NCBI GenBank assembly: GCA_934045905.1
Contig: OW203771.1
Coordinates: forward strand, 16,791,701 to 16,855,700
DNA length: 64,000 nucleotides
DNA from: Leuctra nigra
Lineage: Eukaryota > Arthropoda > Insecta > Plecoptera > Leuctridae
Direction: 5' to 3'
Position 1 is the stretch's first letter. Each line of letters starts with the position of its first letter. Below are positions 11,094-21,168 of the stretch, one piece after another. Position numbers and translations under genes: made by a program. The notes under the pieces were generated by a model that was not told the origin of the DNA, did no database searches, and worked only from the letters and a program-made list of their open reading frames with translations.

Positions 11094-11684
11094 GTACGAA
11101 TCAACTAATCGTGATACCCAGGTATATTCGCAAATATCTGAGTCTCGACCCATCCCGACCCTTCCCGAGCACGGGCTTCTATTCAATCGCTCGATTGCCA
11201 AGAATGAGCTGTTAACCCGTCCATTCATGCGCTTCATTAGACAATATGGATTCTTAAGATGTTTAGGGAATTGCGATTTTGATACTTTTGACGGCAAAAA
11301 TGAATGTCACATTGAACATAGATAAAAATCATTTTTTATTTTTCAAAATCGGTTCATATTTGGCCGAAATAATGTGTATCTCATATTTTATGCGTGCGAT
11401 CTGTTTCGGCCAAATATGAACCGATTTTGAAAAATAAAAAATGATTTTCATCTATGTTCAATTTGACATTCATTTTTGCCGTCAAAAGTATCAAAATCGC
11501 AATTCCCTAAACATCTTAAGAATCCATATTGTCTAATGAAGCTCATGAATGGACGGGTTGACAGCTCATTCTTGGCAATTGAGGGCTTGAATAGAAGCCC
11601 GTGGTCAGGAAGGGTCGGGATGGGTAGAGACTCAGATATTTGCGAATATACCTGGGTATCACGATTAGTTGAGGCGCACTTTAG
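11094..11684. repeat. long near-perfect inverted repeat (hairpin, about 270-bp arms)
   Basis: Left arm 11094-11363 and right arm 11406-11684 are inverted copies with only a handful of differences, separated by about 42 bp. Both arms carry the same open frame (- strand in the left arm, + strand in the right arm), including PKHLKNPYCLMK and GRVGMGRDSDICEYTWVSR. In neither arm does the frame begin with a convincing ATG. Several substitutions between the arms are amino-acid changing. It could be a foldback transposon or a captured gene fragment duplicated head to head. A transcript across it would form a long double-stranded hairpin. Confidence 0.8.
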
Positions 11685-11935
11685 ATGGTAACGAACCGAT
11701 ACCGAATTACAAAATCCGTTTATTTTGAGGTACGTAATTCACTCATATTTTTTGAATTGGGTAAAAACACAAAAAAAATCATTATGTAGAATTAGTAATA
11801 TTCCAGCGGTTGGCGCGACAAATTATCTAGAAATTACGTTTCGAACTGGACAGTGGCTCCCACAAAACATCTCTAAAACAGTACAAATGTTACCTATCTT
11901 CTTTAATCTGTTGGTAGACATAGTTCATAAAAGAG

Positions 11936-12634
11936 TACGTCCACGGTTACCTACTCTTGTGACCGTTTGCAGCAGATTTTGCTAATCATAGTCTGATAAA
12001 AGACCATTAGTGTAACAAATATGTGTTTTTTTCTAATACCTACATGTAGATATTATGACTATTTTCCTCCAAGATTAACTAGAATTTCATCTCAAATAAA
12101 TTTTCAATTATTTTTAATTGATTTTAGTAGTTCGGTTACTCTTGTGACAAGGAAACTGTCTTTTGTTTTGGTCACTTTTTTGTTTTTTTCATTGACTGCA
12201 AATAAAAAAATATTAGCTATTTGCAGATCCATTGATTGAACATATTTCATTTATTTTATTAACTGGACATTGGTTTCACTTGAAACATTTCCCTTGTGAC
12301 TTGCAAATTCAAAACATTAAAATATTTTTTTAGAATACCTACCTATCAAGAGTAAAAACATTTGATATTTTGAATAATGTCAAAAGTATCTAATAATATT
12401 ACACATTTTAATATAAAAAAATCAAAAATAAATAAAAATATTTGAATTTTTTTTCAAAATTTTACAATTTGATATTATTTTTTTATAGTATTAAGACAAT
12501 TTATATATTTATATTTTTAATATTTTCTTAAGTAGCTATAACTATTACTTATTTAATTTTAAAAAATAAGAAATGAAAAAAAATATTTTTAAAAAAGTTT
12601 AAAAAAATGAGGGATACTTTCTCGTGGACGTACC
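11936..12634. repeat. possible AT-rich element with 11-bp inverted ends
   Basis: GTACGTCCACG at 11936 is matched by CGTGGACGTAC near 12621. Three degenerate copies of a motif containing CTTGTGAC lie between, and the rest is over 75% A/T. This could be a MITE or chance. Confidence 0.3.
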
Positions 12635-13040
12635 CAAAACCAAATCCCAGGAGTGTTTCACTTTATTTTTATAGTCTAATTAATATTCTTGATGTCTCTC
12701 GCTGATGGTAATTAGAAATTAAGAAAATTTATCTCCACAAGGAAGCTGGCTCTCAACAGTGCCAATTCAAAAGATTTAAACTTTATTTTACGTAGACTTT
12801 ATCCATGCTTTAACAAAGAGATTCTGTATTCCATTTCTATTGACTCGGGAGCTCATTACAGTAGGCAGGCTTACTGAGTTAATAAGGACCTTATAAAGAA
12901 ATTATGTAAGATTAGGCAGAACCTAACTGTAATTACCTTGGCTAAATACTGCTACCTACCTACCTACGTTAAATAATTAGGTACTAACAAGCATACCTAG
13001 AGTCATTCTTTACAATAAAAAATATAAAATATTTCATAGA
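12635..13040. other. no feature seen
   Basis: AT-rich sequence without recognisable gene or repeat ends. Confidence 0.45.
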
Positions 13041-13042
13041 TA

Positions 13043-13252
13043 CACTCGGCCAAACATAATTTGATCGTTGATCAAATTTGATTGACTGATAAATGTTAGA
13101 TTGCACCATCCAAAGTCAGTCCAAGCGATCTCATTGTCTCACTCTAGTAGGTGACCCCACATTTCAACGATAATAACAAGATTTGATTGGTATGGGACAT
13201 GACCAGCAGTCATTCAAATTTGATCAACGATCAATTTATGTTTGGCCGAGTA
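13043..13252. mobile_element. mariner-type MITE, 210 bp
   Basis: Inverted ends CACTCGGCCAAACATAA (right copy with one change) extend inward over TTGATCGTTGATCAAATTTG. TA dinucleotides flank it at 13041-13042 and 13253-13254. Confidence 0.8.
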
Positions 13253-14288
13253 TACCTAGAACTGGGGTAGGTAAGTAGTGGTATATTTTAGATTGAATTG
13301 TACTGTATTTATTCCATTCTTCTTCTAGGAAAACTAGGCTTCACAAGTTTGTCTTCGGGGCACCTCAGTTTTTTTTATCCAATCAGATCGTAGCCTATGG
13401 AGTAAGGATGAACGCTGTCAAGAAAACTCTCGACTGAGGGAAACAACTAAATAATCTCAGTCGGGAAGGACGACCGAGGAAATCGAATCCGGAACATCCA
13501 GGTCTGAGCTAAACGTATAAAACAGTGAATTACAATTGATAGAGTTAGTGTTTGGTTACTTGCTTTTGATCCCCCCCCCCCCCCCCCCCATCGGGATCAT
13601 GACGGTATCAAGAAACCACGGGAATTGACTTCGTTGCATGGCAACCAATTGCAGTGCATGCAAGTGAAATATCTTGGCCAATGCAGCCGTCAGCAAGCTC
13701 TGACGTCATGAGCCACAGAAATGAAAGTCAAGTGTCTGGTGGGATGCGTGTGGCTAGACACGAGTTCAGAAGGTCCAAGGTCATCTGGTATCATCAAACA
13801 AGTTTCCTGGTCCCAATAGGCAAGATTAGGTGTTTGTTGATCAATACGAGGACAAGAGATATTTCATTATTTAATCAAGAAAAATTATTCGAAAAACATT
13901 GAAAAATCGAAATTATGTAGGTAGTTAGGTAGGGTTTTAATCTTTTCTAGTCAAATCCTTGAATATTTATTGCCTATTCTTTAGCAAACAGTTTAGTTAA
14001 ATTCTCTTGTACCAAACTCTGTGGACAAAAATTAAATTATAGCAGAAGGATGTAGACTTATGCATAAGGGATGGTGATGACAAGGAGGTGGTCATGGCCA
14101 ATTATTAGGGAACCTTCTAGCAGCATTTTGCCCTCGGCTGAGAGAAACCATAAAAACTCCTCAGTTATGAAGAGAGACATCCGGAATCAAACCCATGGCC
14201 TCCGGAGTGCAAGCTGAGAACGGAGGGCTGTAGTACCTACCTATAGGGACTGCCTCAGTTTAATGATAAAGTTAATACCTACATGAAA
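13253..14288. other. SINE remnants and poly-C tract, no gene
   Basis: Degenerate copies of the SINE seen at 1165-1530 lie at about 13420-13510 (TCGACTGAGGGAAA retained) and 14050-14230 (AGGAGGTGGTCATGGCC retained). A run of 19 C occupies 13571-13589. No exon is supported. Confidence 0.5.
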
Positions 14289-14388
14289 TTTATCTTGCAG
14301 ATAGGACAACCTTATCAAAAAGAACTACTACATTGATAGGGTGTTGAGGTGTTAAAAGTTGTTTGTCAACGCAGAACACCAAGCTTAC

Positions 14389-14809
14389 CTTGACTCGATG
14401 CAGAATCTGCGCACACTTGTCCCGAACGTCGGCAAACGGACAGTTCAACGACAGTCGCAGCATGACGGGCAGATGCAATCGAACCAACGCCAGATATTCA
14501 CCTTCGCACAAACCATGACCGTTCGCGTCACTTTCACCACTGAACACAGCCAAATGATTGGAATTGACACCGCGCGAATGCTTCGGGCTTCCGTAGCCGT
14601 CGAGCCAGCCTTCGACAGTCTTCTCGATGTACTCGAGAGCAACTTCGCGGGTCTTCAGATCGCGGGAGCAGACCGGTAAGCAGAACCGACTTACGATATC
14701 GACGTCGCAACTCCCGTTCATAAGCGAACCCTGGATTTCGTTGTTGTTGCTGAACGACTTTTTCATCAGCTCCGGAGATTTTAGAAACATTGCCATGATA
14801 ATTTGTATG
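14389..14809 (-). CDS. single internal exon of an unrecognised, probably helical-repeat protein
   Basis: On the - strand an acceptor (TTTCCAACAG) ends at 14810. The exon runs 14809 to 14389 and ends at a consensus donor, AAG|GTAAGC. It carries one base of a split codon, then 140 codons ending on a codon boundary. There is an in-frame ATG at 14796. The sequence is GC-rich compared with its surroundings and amphipathic-helical, for example GEYLALVRLHLPVMLRLSLN and ADVRDKCAQILHRVK. This suggests HEAT/ARM-like repeats. I do not recognise the family. No sister exons are visible within several kb, so either the introns are long or this is an isolated fragment. Codon use is unlike the transposon ORFs nearby. 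Confidence 0.55.
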
Positions 14810-15424
14810 CTGTTGGAAATTATAGTGATGAAGAAATATTACACAGACTGACGAAAACAGAAAAATAATACTTAATTTACTTGATTGATTTGAACTTGAA
14901 GTTTTATACCAAGGGGAAAAATACTGATGGCAATACTGAAATTTATATTAGAAGTGTTTTAAAAGTCTACTAGCTTTCCATTTTGAGATATTTTCACACG
15001 TCACTTCACTGCACAGATCTGAAAAGTGAGAAATAACCAAATTTTAAATCTGTCATAAAAAATCGAATCCTCAACACAAAGGACAAGACATTTCCAACCA
15101 AAATTTCAAACCAACAGCCAATTCTAATTGAACAACCAGTGTTTTCACCGAAAGGTAGGGACTAGTTTGACGAGATTCCGAAGGAATTTTATCAGATCAA
15201 TGAATTTTTATTAAATTATAAGTAAATAACTGACGTTTGACAGCTACATACCGGCTAGCAGAGTGGAAAGTTTTCGTCAGCTGGCGAATCAGCGAAGGGG
15301 GAGGAGCTAAACGCACTAGCGACCCGGACGATCAAGGAACCATAATAATATGGATTTTTAACACAGTGGCGCGATGCGATACCCGTGGCGCCATCTACCA
15401 TCACTCTGTGTAACTAAACTAATA
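14810..15424. other. no feature seen
   Basis: AT-rich on the left, somewhat GC-richer around 15240-15410. No coding exon or repeat end is recognised. Confidence 0.45.
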
Positions 15425-17193
15425 ATACGAGGAGCTAGGGAGAGAAGGGCTCTTTGGCTCTTCAACATTGCGCATGCGCGAACACTCTGAAGTCGCCTGC
15501 AATGATTCTTTTTCTCATAACCTCCTCAGACCCAGACATATTTTATTTGCCCGGATTTTGGTGAAATTTATTTTCCTAAAAGAAAATCACTTGAAAATAA
15601 TATAAAAAACAATCAATTTTTCAATTTTTTTTTTATTTTTTAATTATTTTTTATTTTTATTGACTAATTAAAAAGTCATTTTTACGGTGTAAAACTTTTA
15701 AAAAAATATTTAAAAATATAATCTATGCTGTTAATTGTTATGGCATTGAAACAATAAAACATTTATTTTTTATATTCCACAATGAATAATTACAATTTAA
15801 TTAAATTACTGTAAATTACTGGCTAACAAGAATGTGGAGCAACAGAGAAGACCACGAGGAAAACGAGGTTTTCCACCATGAGGAAAAGAAAACCCTCCAA
15901 AACATCCATCAAGAAAGCATGTTATGATGAAAAGGTTCAAATTAAAATGGACCTATTACATATGACTATTGTATGGGGGGGGGGGGGGGGGGAAGGGCAT
16001 ACGTTAATCAATCTTTATCTATGTTAATCATTTGAATTTTTTGCTTGATCCATTCTATTCCATCAATAGTATGATAATATTGTACAAGGCATTTACAGCC
16101 AAGGGAGACATTTCTGTTGAATTTATGAATTTATGATATTTACTGACTTATTATCCATACCAATTTTAAAACAAAGAGTGATAATAATTGTGCAGAAGGC
16201 ACTGTAGTTTCAACATAGAGTAAATTTTTTGTACTATTTTCAATAATTTTGATATAATTTTGGGGTGTCAATTACCTACTGGAACAATTGCACTTCTTTC
16301 AAAATCTCTTATTTTTGCCTTCCTTTGGTAATAATATATTATTTTGGAATTGTTATGAGTGTTGCTAGATGATTTCATTTCTTATTACATAGTTCAAGTT
16401 TGAAGTTGATCTAATTAAGCGAGCGTAGCGAGAGTTACTACGGGACTCTTATGCCTCTTTCTCTGTGTGTTTTTTTTTGTTCGCGCCATATTGGCCGCAC
16501 CGATTGACCAATCAAGATGAAATTTTGAACATTAACTAATATTATTCTAATTTTGTCCTGGAATGTTTTTTCAGCAATATTCAAATCAAAAAGTTGATTA
16601 TTTTTATTTATGGCCCATTTGGGTGCGACACCCTGCTGAGTTTATTACCCAAGTCTTGACCAGTCAGCCCCCAAACATTAAGAAAAAGGTTGTTCTCCTT
16701 TGATTCAAATGAGAGACAGGGGTCCTTTGCCAGAGTAAAATATATTCGTTATATTACAATGTATTTCAAGTGTTACATGTGGTATTAGAGTATAGCACGT
16801 ATCAGTGCTCGCTTATCAACGCGTTACAATGAGCGTTTTCCTAGTAATAAATCACACTTTTATGATATTATCTGTTCGTGTTGCATGAACACCCTAAATT
16901 GTTCAACTTCCACTTATTAAATTCATTCCAAAGAATTACCTTGCCTACCTACTATTTATTTACGAAACTTACAGTATTTTATCAATTGCTTTAATTTTTC
17001 TATCTTATTTCTTTATTCATAGTTATTATTTGTTTCGAAATTGATATTCATAAAATGCATTATGTAGTTTCATTCCAATTATTTATTTCGCGGTATTTAC
17101 ATTCAAATATCCCTTCTTGGCACGATGGCTCAGCGACAGCGCATGCGCAATGTTGAAGAGCCAAAGAGCCCTTCTCTCCCTAGCTCCTCGTAT
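15425..17193. mobile_element. 1.77-kb DNA element with 55-bp TIRs
   Basis: Essentially perfect 55-bp inverted repeats at 15425-15479 and 17139-17193, starting ATACGAGGAGCTAGGGAGAG and ending in the self-complementary GCGCATGCGC. The interior is AT-rich, has no transposase frame, contains 18 G at 15975-15992 and a GCGAGCG-family repeat (16415-16850). The right end abuts the (TAA)n tail of the retrotransposon at 17194, so the target duplication cannot be read. Confidence 0.8.
16415..16850 (-). mobile_element. GCGAGCG-family repeat, diverged copy
   Basis: Starts near AAGCGAGCGTAGCGAG and ends with CAACGCGTTACAATGAGCG followed by TTTTCCTAG, the complement of the family's usual start. The middle is shorter and different from the 1.32-kb copies. 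Confidence 0.55.
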
Positions 17194-17486
17194 AATAATA
17201 ATAATAATAATAATGTAATTTATTGAGCACATAAAATAGGTACATAATTGGTCTGTATTCAACAATCGAGTCGTTGATCTTCCATACATCCATCTCTTCT
17301 CTTCAGCTGCTTCACATCTTCACCATTTACCTACTTCTTCTTAATTCATAATAGTCATTAAAATTGTGCTTCAATATCAGTGGTAATATTGGAAGAACAT
17401 CCAAGCATTTGCTTTTTAGCTGAGGGAAAACCACTGAAAAAACATTCTCAGCAGGATGTAATCTTGATTCTCGTCTTCCAATATCA
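17194..17486 (-). other. retrotransposon 3' UTR and (ATT)n tail
   Basis: Non-coding stretch between the ORF2 stop at 17487 and the microsatellite tail. It includes a short match to the SINE body around 17410-17450 (TAGCTGAGGGAAAACCACTG). The tail directly touches the right TIR of the neighbouring DNA element. Confidence 0.6.
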
Positions 17487-18110
17487 TTACTTCACGAATT
17501 CTCTTTCTTGAATGATAGCGAGTTTATCCTTAACGAGCGTCTTGAAAGCTTTTAAACTTAGGGTCTGCTCTTCTGTTGTTGTTGTGTTGTATGCTACTGA
17601 GGCTGAATAGGAAAAACAGTTCTTGAATTTTTTACTTCGATGAGTTCCAAAGTCTAGCTTATCTTTGGACCGCGTGTCTCGTAGGTGAATATCACGACGC
17701 TTTCTCAACTTATCATTTAAATACTTTGGCTCTCCCGTTCTCAATATCTTGTGCGTTGCGCATGTTAAATGTAGGCTTCTTCTCGCTTCCATCTTTAGCC
17801 AATGAAGTTTTTGAATGTAGGGACTTATATGGTGTCTTCTCTTAATATTGAATACAAACCTAGCACAAGAATTCTGGACTTTTTGAATACGACCTACATC
17901 TTTCTTCGAAATACACGGTCCGTAAACGATGTCACAGTAATTCAAATTAGATATTATAAGTGCCTCAACAAGCTTGCTTTTTGTTGATCTTGTCAGAATT
18001 TGTTTAAATCTTTGCATTGTTCGTAGTTTGCCGTAAGCTTTGCTATTTGCTTTCTGAATATGATCTGAGTAAGTCATTTGGCTGTCCATTATCAAACCTA
18101 AATTCCTTGC
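17487..18110 (-). pseudogene. ORF2 C-terminal part, displaced by a frameshift
   Basis: About 207 codons continue ORF2 after the RT core, with SKLVEALIISNLNYCDIVYG and GRIQKVQNSCARFVFNIKRR, typical of the region after the RT domain in Jockey/CR1 elements. The reading frame is offset by one base from the upstream part. The junction falls in an A-run near 18110, where one extra A would restore continuity. I therefore read it as a single-base deletion in an otherwise young copy. Confidence 0.8.
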
Positions 18111-20485
18111 ATTTTCTGAAGTGGAATAAAAGAACCATTTATATGTAGTTTAAATTCACTATTAAGTATTTTGATCCGTTGACATTTGTTCCCTATAATC
18201 ATTGATATGGTCTTCGAAGTGTTTAAAGAGAGTCCTTGACTTTCACTCCATGCAGCAATAGACTGAAGATCTTCGTTTATTTTCTCTTGTGCTGCAGCTA
18301 GATCTTGAGGGCGAAAGGTATATAGAAGCTGGGTATCATCTGCAAATTTGTGTATTTTGCAGTGTTTCACACTCTCATCGATATCAGTTGTGTAAACTAT
18401 GAACAGTAGTGGAGCGATACTTGAACCCTGTGGTACTCCTGTTCTATTTTCCCTTGACATTGATACGTTATTAGCTGATAATTTTACCCGTTGTTGACGT
18501 CCGGTGAGGTAACTTGCAAACCATTTAATTATCATCTCTCCCACTCCAAGATATGTGAGTTTAGCCAGTAGGAGTTCATGATTGATAGAGTCAAAGGCTT
18601 TTGTAAAATCTAATAATATAAGACTTGTAACCATTTTCTTCTCCATTCCCTTGATCGCTTCATCAGTTACATCTAGAAGTATTGATGTTGTCCCACGATT
18701 TTTCCTGAATCCTGACTGACTATTAGATAATAATTGCAGTTCTTCTAGGTATGCAGTCAGTTGCTTCACAACAATTCTTTCTAGTATTTTGGACATTGTA
18801 GTGAGAATACTAATGGGTCTAAGGTCTTTGAAATGTTTTGGATGTGAGCATTTTGGCAAGGGTGTTATTACTCCTTCTTTCCATATATCAGGAAATATTC
18901 CAGAAACAAGAGAATGATTTACAATACTGTGTATAGCATTTAAACAGTTTGGCATGCATAGAAGTAATGTATTGATATTTATATTATCAATGCCTGTTGC
19001 TTTGGTCTTAATTTTTCTCAATTGATCAACGATTTCTTCTGTACTAACTGCTCTGAGCTCAAAGGCATTTTTTGACGTAATAGTGTGAGTGTTATTTTTG
19101 TATTGATCAATTATACTTGAAGCAATTAAAGAATGTGGTATTGAATCAACATAATAGTCATTTATCAAATCCGGCTTAGCTAGTTCTTCAGGAATTAGTT
19201 GTCTTGGCTTTTTTGAGCTGTGAATATCCCACTCTTGAAGTTTCTTCCATAAGAATGCAGAATTACCTAAATTTGCTTGTATTTCTTTCCTCATGAATGA
19301 TCTTTTCTCTCTCTTCACTGCTATTGTTATGTAATTTCTAACATGACAATAATATTGCCAATTAGCTGCAGATGGCCTTCTTTTGAACTTCAAAAGTGCT
19401 TTTGACTTGAGCTTGCACATATTCTGAATGTTATCATTATACCATGGACATTTCGGTTTATTGGTTGTAAATTCCTTGATTGGTGCTAGCTTATTCTCAG
19501 TATATTGTAAATTTTCATTAAGTATTTTTAGCTTTACATTAATATCATCTTCACCTTCTGCAATATTCCAATCAATACTGTTTAAAACTTTTTTCAATTC
19601 CAGGGGATTAATTTTCTTGTAGTTTCTATAAGTAATCTTCCGAATCTCCCTTTTTGGTTTCCGGTAAACTAATGTACAAGATATTAGACAGTGATCAGTA
19701 ACTGGCTTTCCACGTGAATCTATGATCTTGGATATGTCTAATACTTTGGTGCTGACTACTGAGTCCTCATCCTGAACGTAGATATGATCAATAAGAGTGG
19801 AGGTCTGGACTCGACTAACAATACTTCCATCCTGCTGCTGAACATCTTCTTCTGTTATTCTTGTGGGGGCTTTAATGATTTGATTTAATTTAAACTTTTT
19901 CATGAATTTAATGAGATACTTGCTATTTGGTTCTGCAGATTTCAAGAGATCAATGTTCATATCCCCAATTAGAATTATATTATCAACAAGTCCTTGAAGT
20001 GTCGAAAGTTGTTTCTCCAGAATGCTGATATTAGTGTAGCAATTATCAGGTGGCCGGTAGACTACACACACAGCAATCTTTTTCCGTTTTAGGCTAATCT
20101 TAATACACAAATATTCTGGTTTTCTGACCAAATCTTCATCATTTTCTTCTTCTTCAATCTCAATATCTGTTATGATGGTGTGTCTTATTGATTGCTTAAT
20201 ATATATACCCACACCACCTCCTCTAGAATTAGTGCGATCAGATCTTAGCAACGAATATCCTGCAATGGCATAATCTTCAGAAGGGTGATTTGGTTTCAGC
20301 CACGTTTCTGTCATACAGAATATATCTACGTCTTCTTCAGTTATAATTTCCTTGAATTGATCAAAACCATTATTTAGTACTCTGACGTTTAAGCCTGCAA
20401 TATGAATCTTGCGCCCTGTTCCCTGATCAGTAGGTGAGGTGTTCTTGCTACTGCTACAAGTATCAGGTACAGGGGCATGTAATTG
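18098..20485 (-). CDS. ORF2: apurinic-type endonuclease plus reverse transcriptase
   Basis: The open frame starts right after the UGA at 20486-20488 and runs 795 codons. The endonuclease begins about 27 codons in, with KIHIAGLNVRVLN, TETWLKP, GGGVGIYI, ILIGDMNID, LIDHIYV and TDHCLIS. The RT has LRPISILTTMSKILERIVVK, SGFRKNRGTTSILLDV, DFTKAFDSINHELLLAKL, GVPQGSSIAPLLFIVYTTDI and the catalytic FADD. There is no in-frame ATG between the UGA and residue 58, and that ATG (20314) lies inside the endonuclease domain. Translation of a complete endonuclease therefore needs continuous reading from upstream or a non-AUG start. The 3' end is broken by the frameshift near 18110. Confidence 0.88.
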   Translation of the reverse strand, partial: QLHAPVPDTCSSSKNTSPTDQGTGRKIHIAGLNVRVLNNGFDQFKEIITEEDVDIFCMTETWLKPNHPSEDYAIAGYSLLRSDRTNSRGGGVGIYIKQSIRHTIITDIEIEEEENDEDLVRKPEYLCIKISLKRKKIAVCVVYRPPDNCYTNISILEKQLSTLQGLVDNIILIGDMNIDLLKSAEPNSKYLIKFMKKFKLNQIIKAPTRITEEDVQQQDGSIVSRVQTSTLIDHIYVQDEDSVVSTKVLDISKIIDSRGKPVTDHCLISCTLVYRKPKREIRKITYRNYKKINPLELKKVLNSIDWNIAEGEDDINVKLKILNENLQYTENKLAPIKEFTTNKPKCPWYNDNIQNMCKLKSKALLKFKRRPSAANWQYYCHVRNYITIAVKREKRSFMRKEIQANLGNSAFLWKKLQEWDIHSSKKPRQLIPEELAKPDLINDYYVDSIPHSLIASSIIDQYKNNTHTITSKNAFELRAVSTEEIVDQLRKIKTKATGIDNININTLLLCMPNCLNAIHSIVNHSLVSGIFPDIWKEGVITPLPKCSHPKHFKDLRPISILTTMSKILERIVVKQLTAYLEELQLLSNSQSGFRKNRGTTSILLDVTDEAIKGMEKKMVTSLILLDFTKAFDSINHELLLAKLTYLGVGEMIIKWFASYLTGRQQRVKLSANNVSMSRENRTGVPQGSSIAPLLFIVYTTDIDESVKHCKIHKFADDTQLLYTFRPQDLAAAQEKINEDLQSIAAWSESQGLSLNTSKTISMIIGNKCQRIKILNSEFKLHINGSFIPLQKMQGI

Positions 20486-21145
20486 TCAACGATACCGCTT
20501 TGGCTTGGATTTGTTTTCACGAGTAGAACGTCGCAGTCTTATCTTGCTCTGGTTCTGACGTTTGACTGGAAGACGGACTGTAGAATCATTTTCTTTTGTC
20601 TCAGCTGGGCTCTGGTAGAGTTGATCCTGCTCATTTGTGACATTAGGGCTCTCGTAGTGGCGATCCTGCTGCAATCCAATCTCAGCTGGGCTCTGGTAGA
20701 GTTGATCTTTCTTATTTGTGGCAGCTGGGCTCTCGTAGTGGTAATCCTCAGCTGGGCTCTGGTAGTGTCGATCTTGCTTATTTGTGACATAAGGGCTCTC
20801 GTAGTGGCGATCCTGCTGCAATCCAATCTCAGCTGGGCTCTGGTAGAGTTGATCTTTCTTATTTGTGGCAGCTGGGCTCTCGTAGGGACGACCCATCTCA
20901 ACCACCAAGTCCTGATTTGGTGCTGCTGGGCTTGTGGAGATGCAACTCATCTCATCTGTAATGATCTCAGGAAGACTTGCCTCAGCTGGGCTATCGTAAA
21001 GTCGATCTCTCTGATCGACAGTCTCCACTGAAATCCCAGAAGAGACCAGAAAGCATGGGCTCTCAAAGACAAGACTTTTCTCATATTTATCATTATCATC
21101 TAAATCCAGACTTACCTTATATGAATTGAAGGGAAGAAGACTCAC
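20486..21145 (-). CDS. ORF1 C-terminal or linker segment with tandem YESP/YQSPAE repeats
   Basis: 219 codons, acidic and polar. They contain about eight variants of QDRHYESP or QLYQSPAE between residues 50 and 175, then a basic tail (RLRRSTRENKSKPKRYR). The DNA repeats behind them are visible as near-identical blocks around 20620-20710 and 20790-20880. The segment lacks a good start codon. It begins inside an AGGTG pentamer array (21146-21168) whose length sets the frame relative to the zinc-finger part upstream. It ends in UGA followed in frame by CAA UUA and then ORF2. A role in binding RNA or protein is only a guess. Confidence 0.6.
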   Translation of the reverse strand: MSLLPFNSYKVSLDLDDNDKYEKSLVFESPCFLVSSGISVETVDQRDRLYDSPAEASLPEIITDEMSCISTSPAAPNQDLVVEMGRPYESPAATNKKDQLYQSPAEIGLQQDRHYESPYVTNKQDRHYQSPAEDYHYESPAATNKKDQLYQSPAEIGLQQDRHYESPNVTNEQDQLYQSPAETKENDSTVRLPVKRQNQSKIRLRRSTRENKSKPKRYR

Positions 21146-21168
21146 CTCACCTCACCTCACCTTCAATG
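21146..21168 (-). repeat. AGGTG pentamer microsatellite at an ORF junction
   Basis: About four copies of AGGTG (reading - strand). Three or more copies put a TGA into every frame, so slippage here can join or separate the two flanking reading frames. Confidence 0.8.

Noticed and set aside
11476..11691. Protein-coding gene in the right arm of the hairpin
   Set aside because: No ATG at the start of the open stretch, and an equal frame lies in the inverted left arm; better explained as a repeat.
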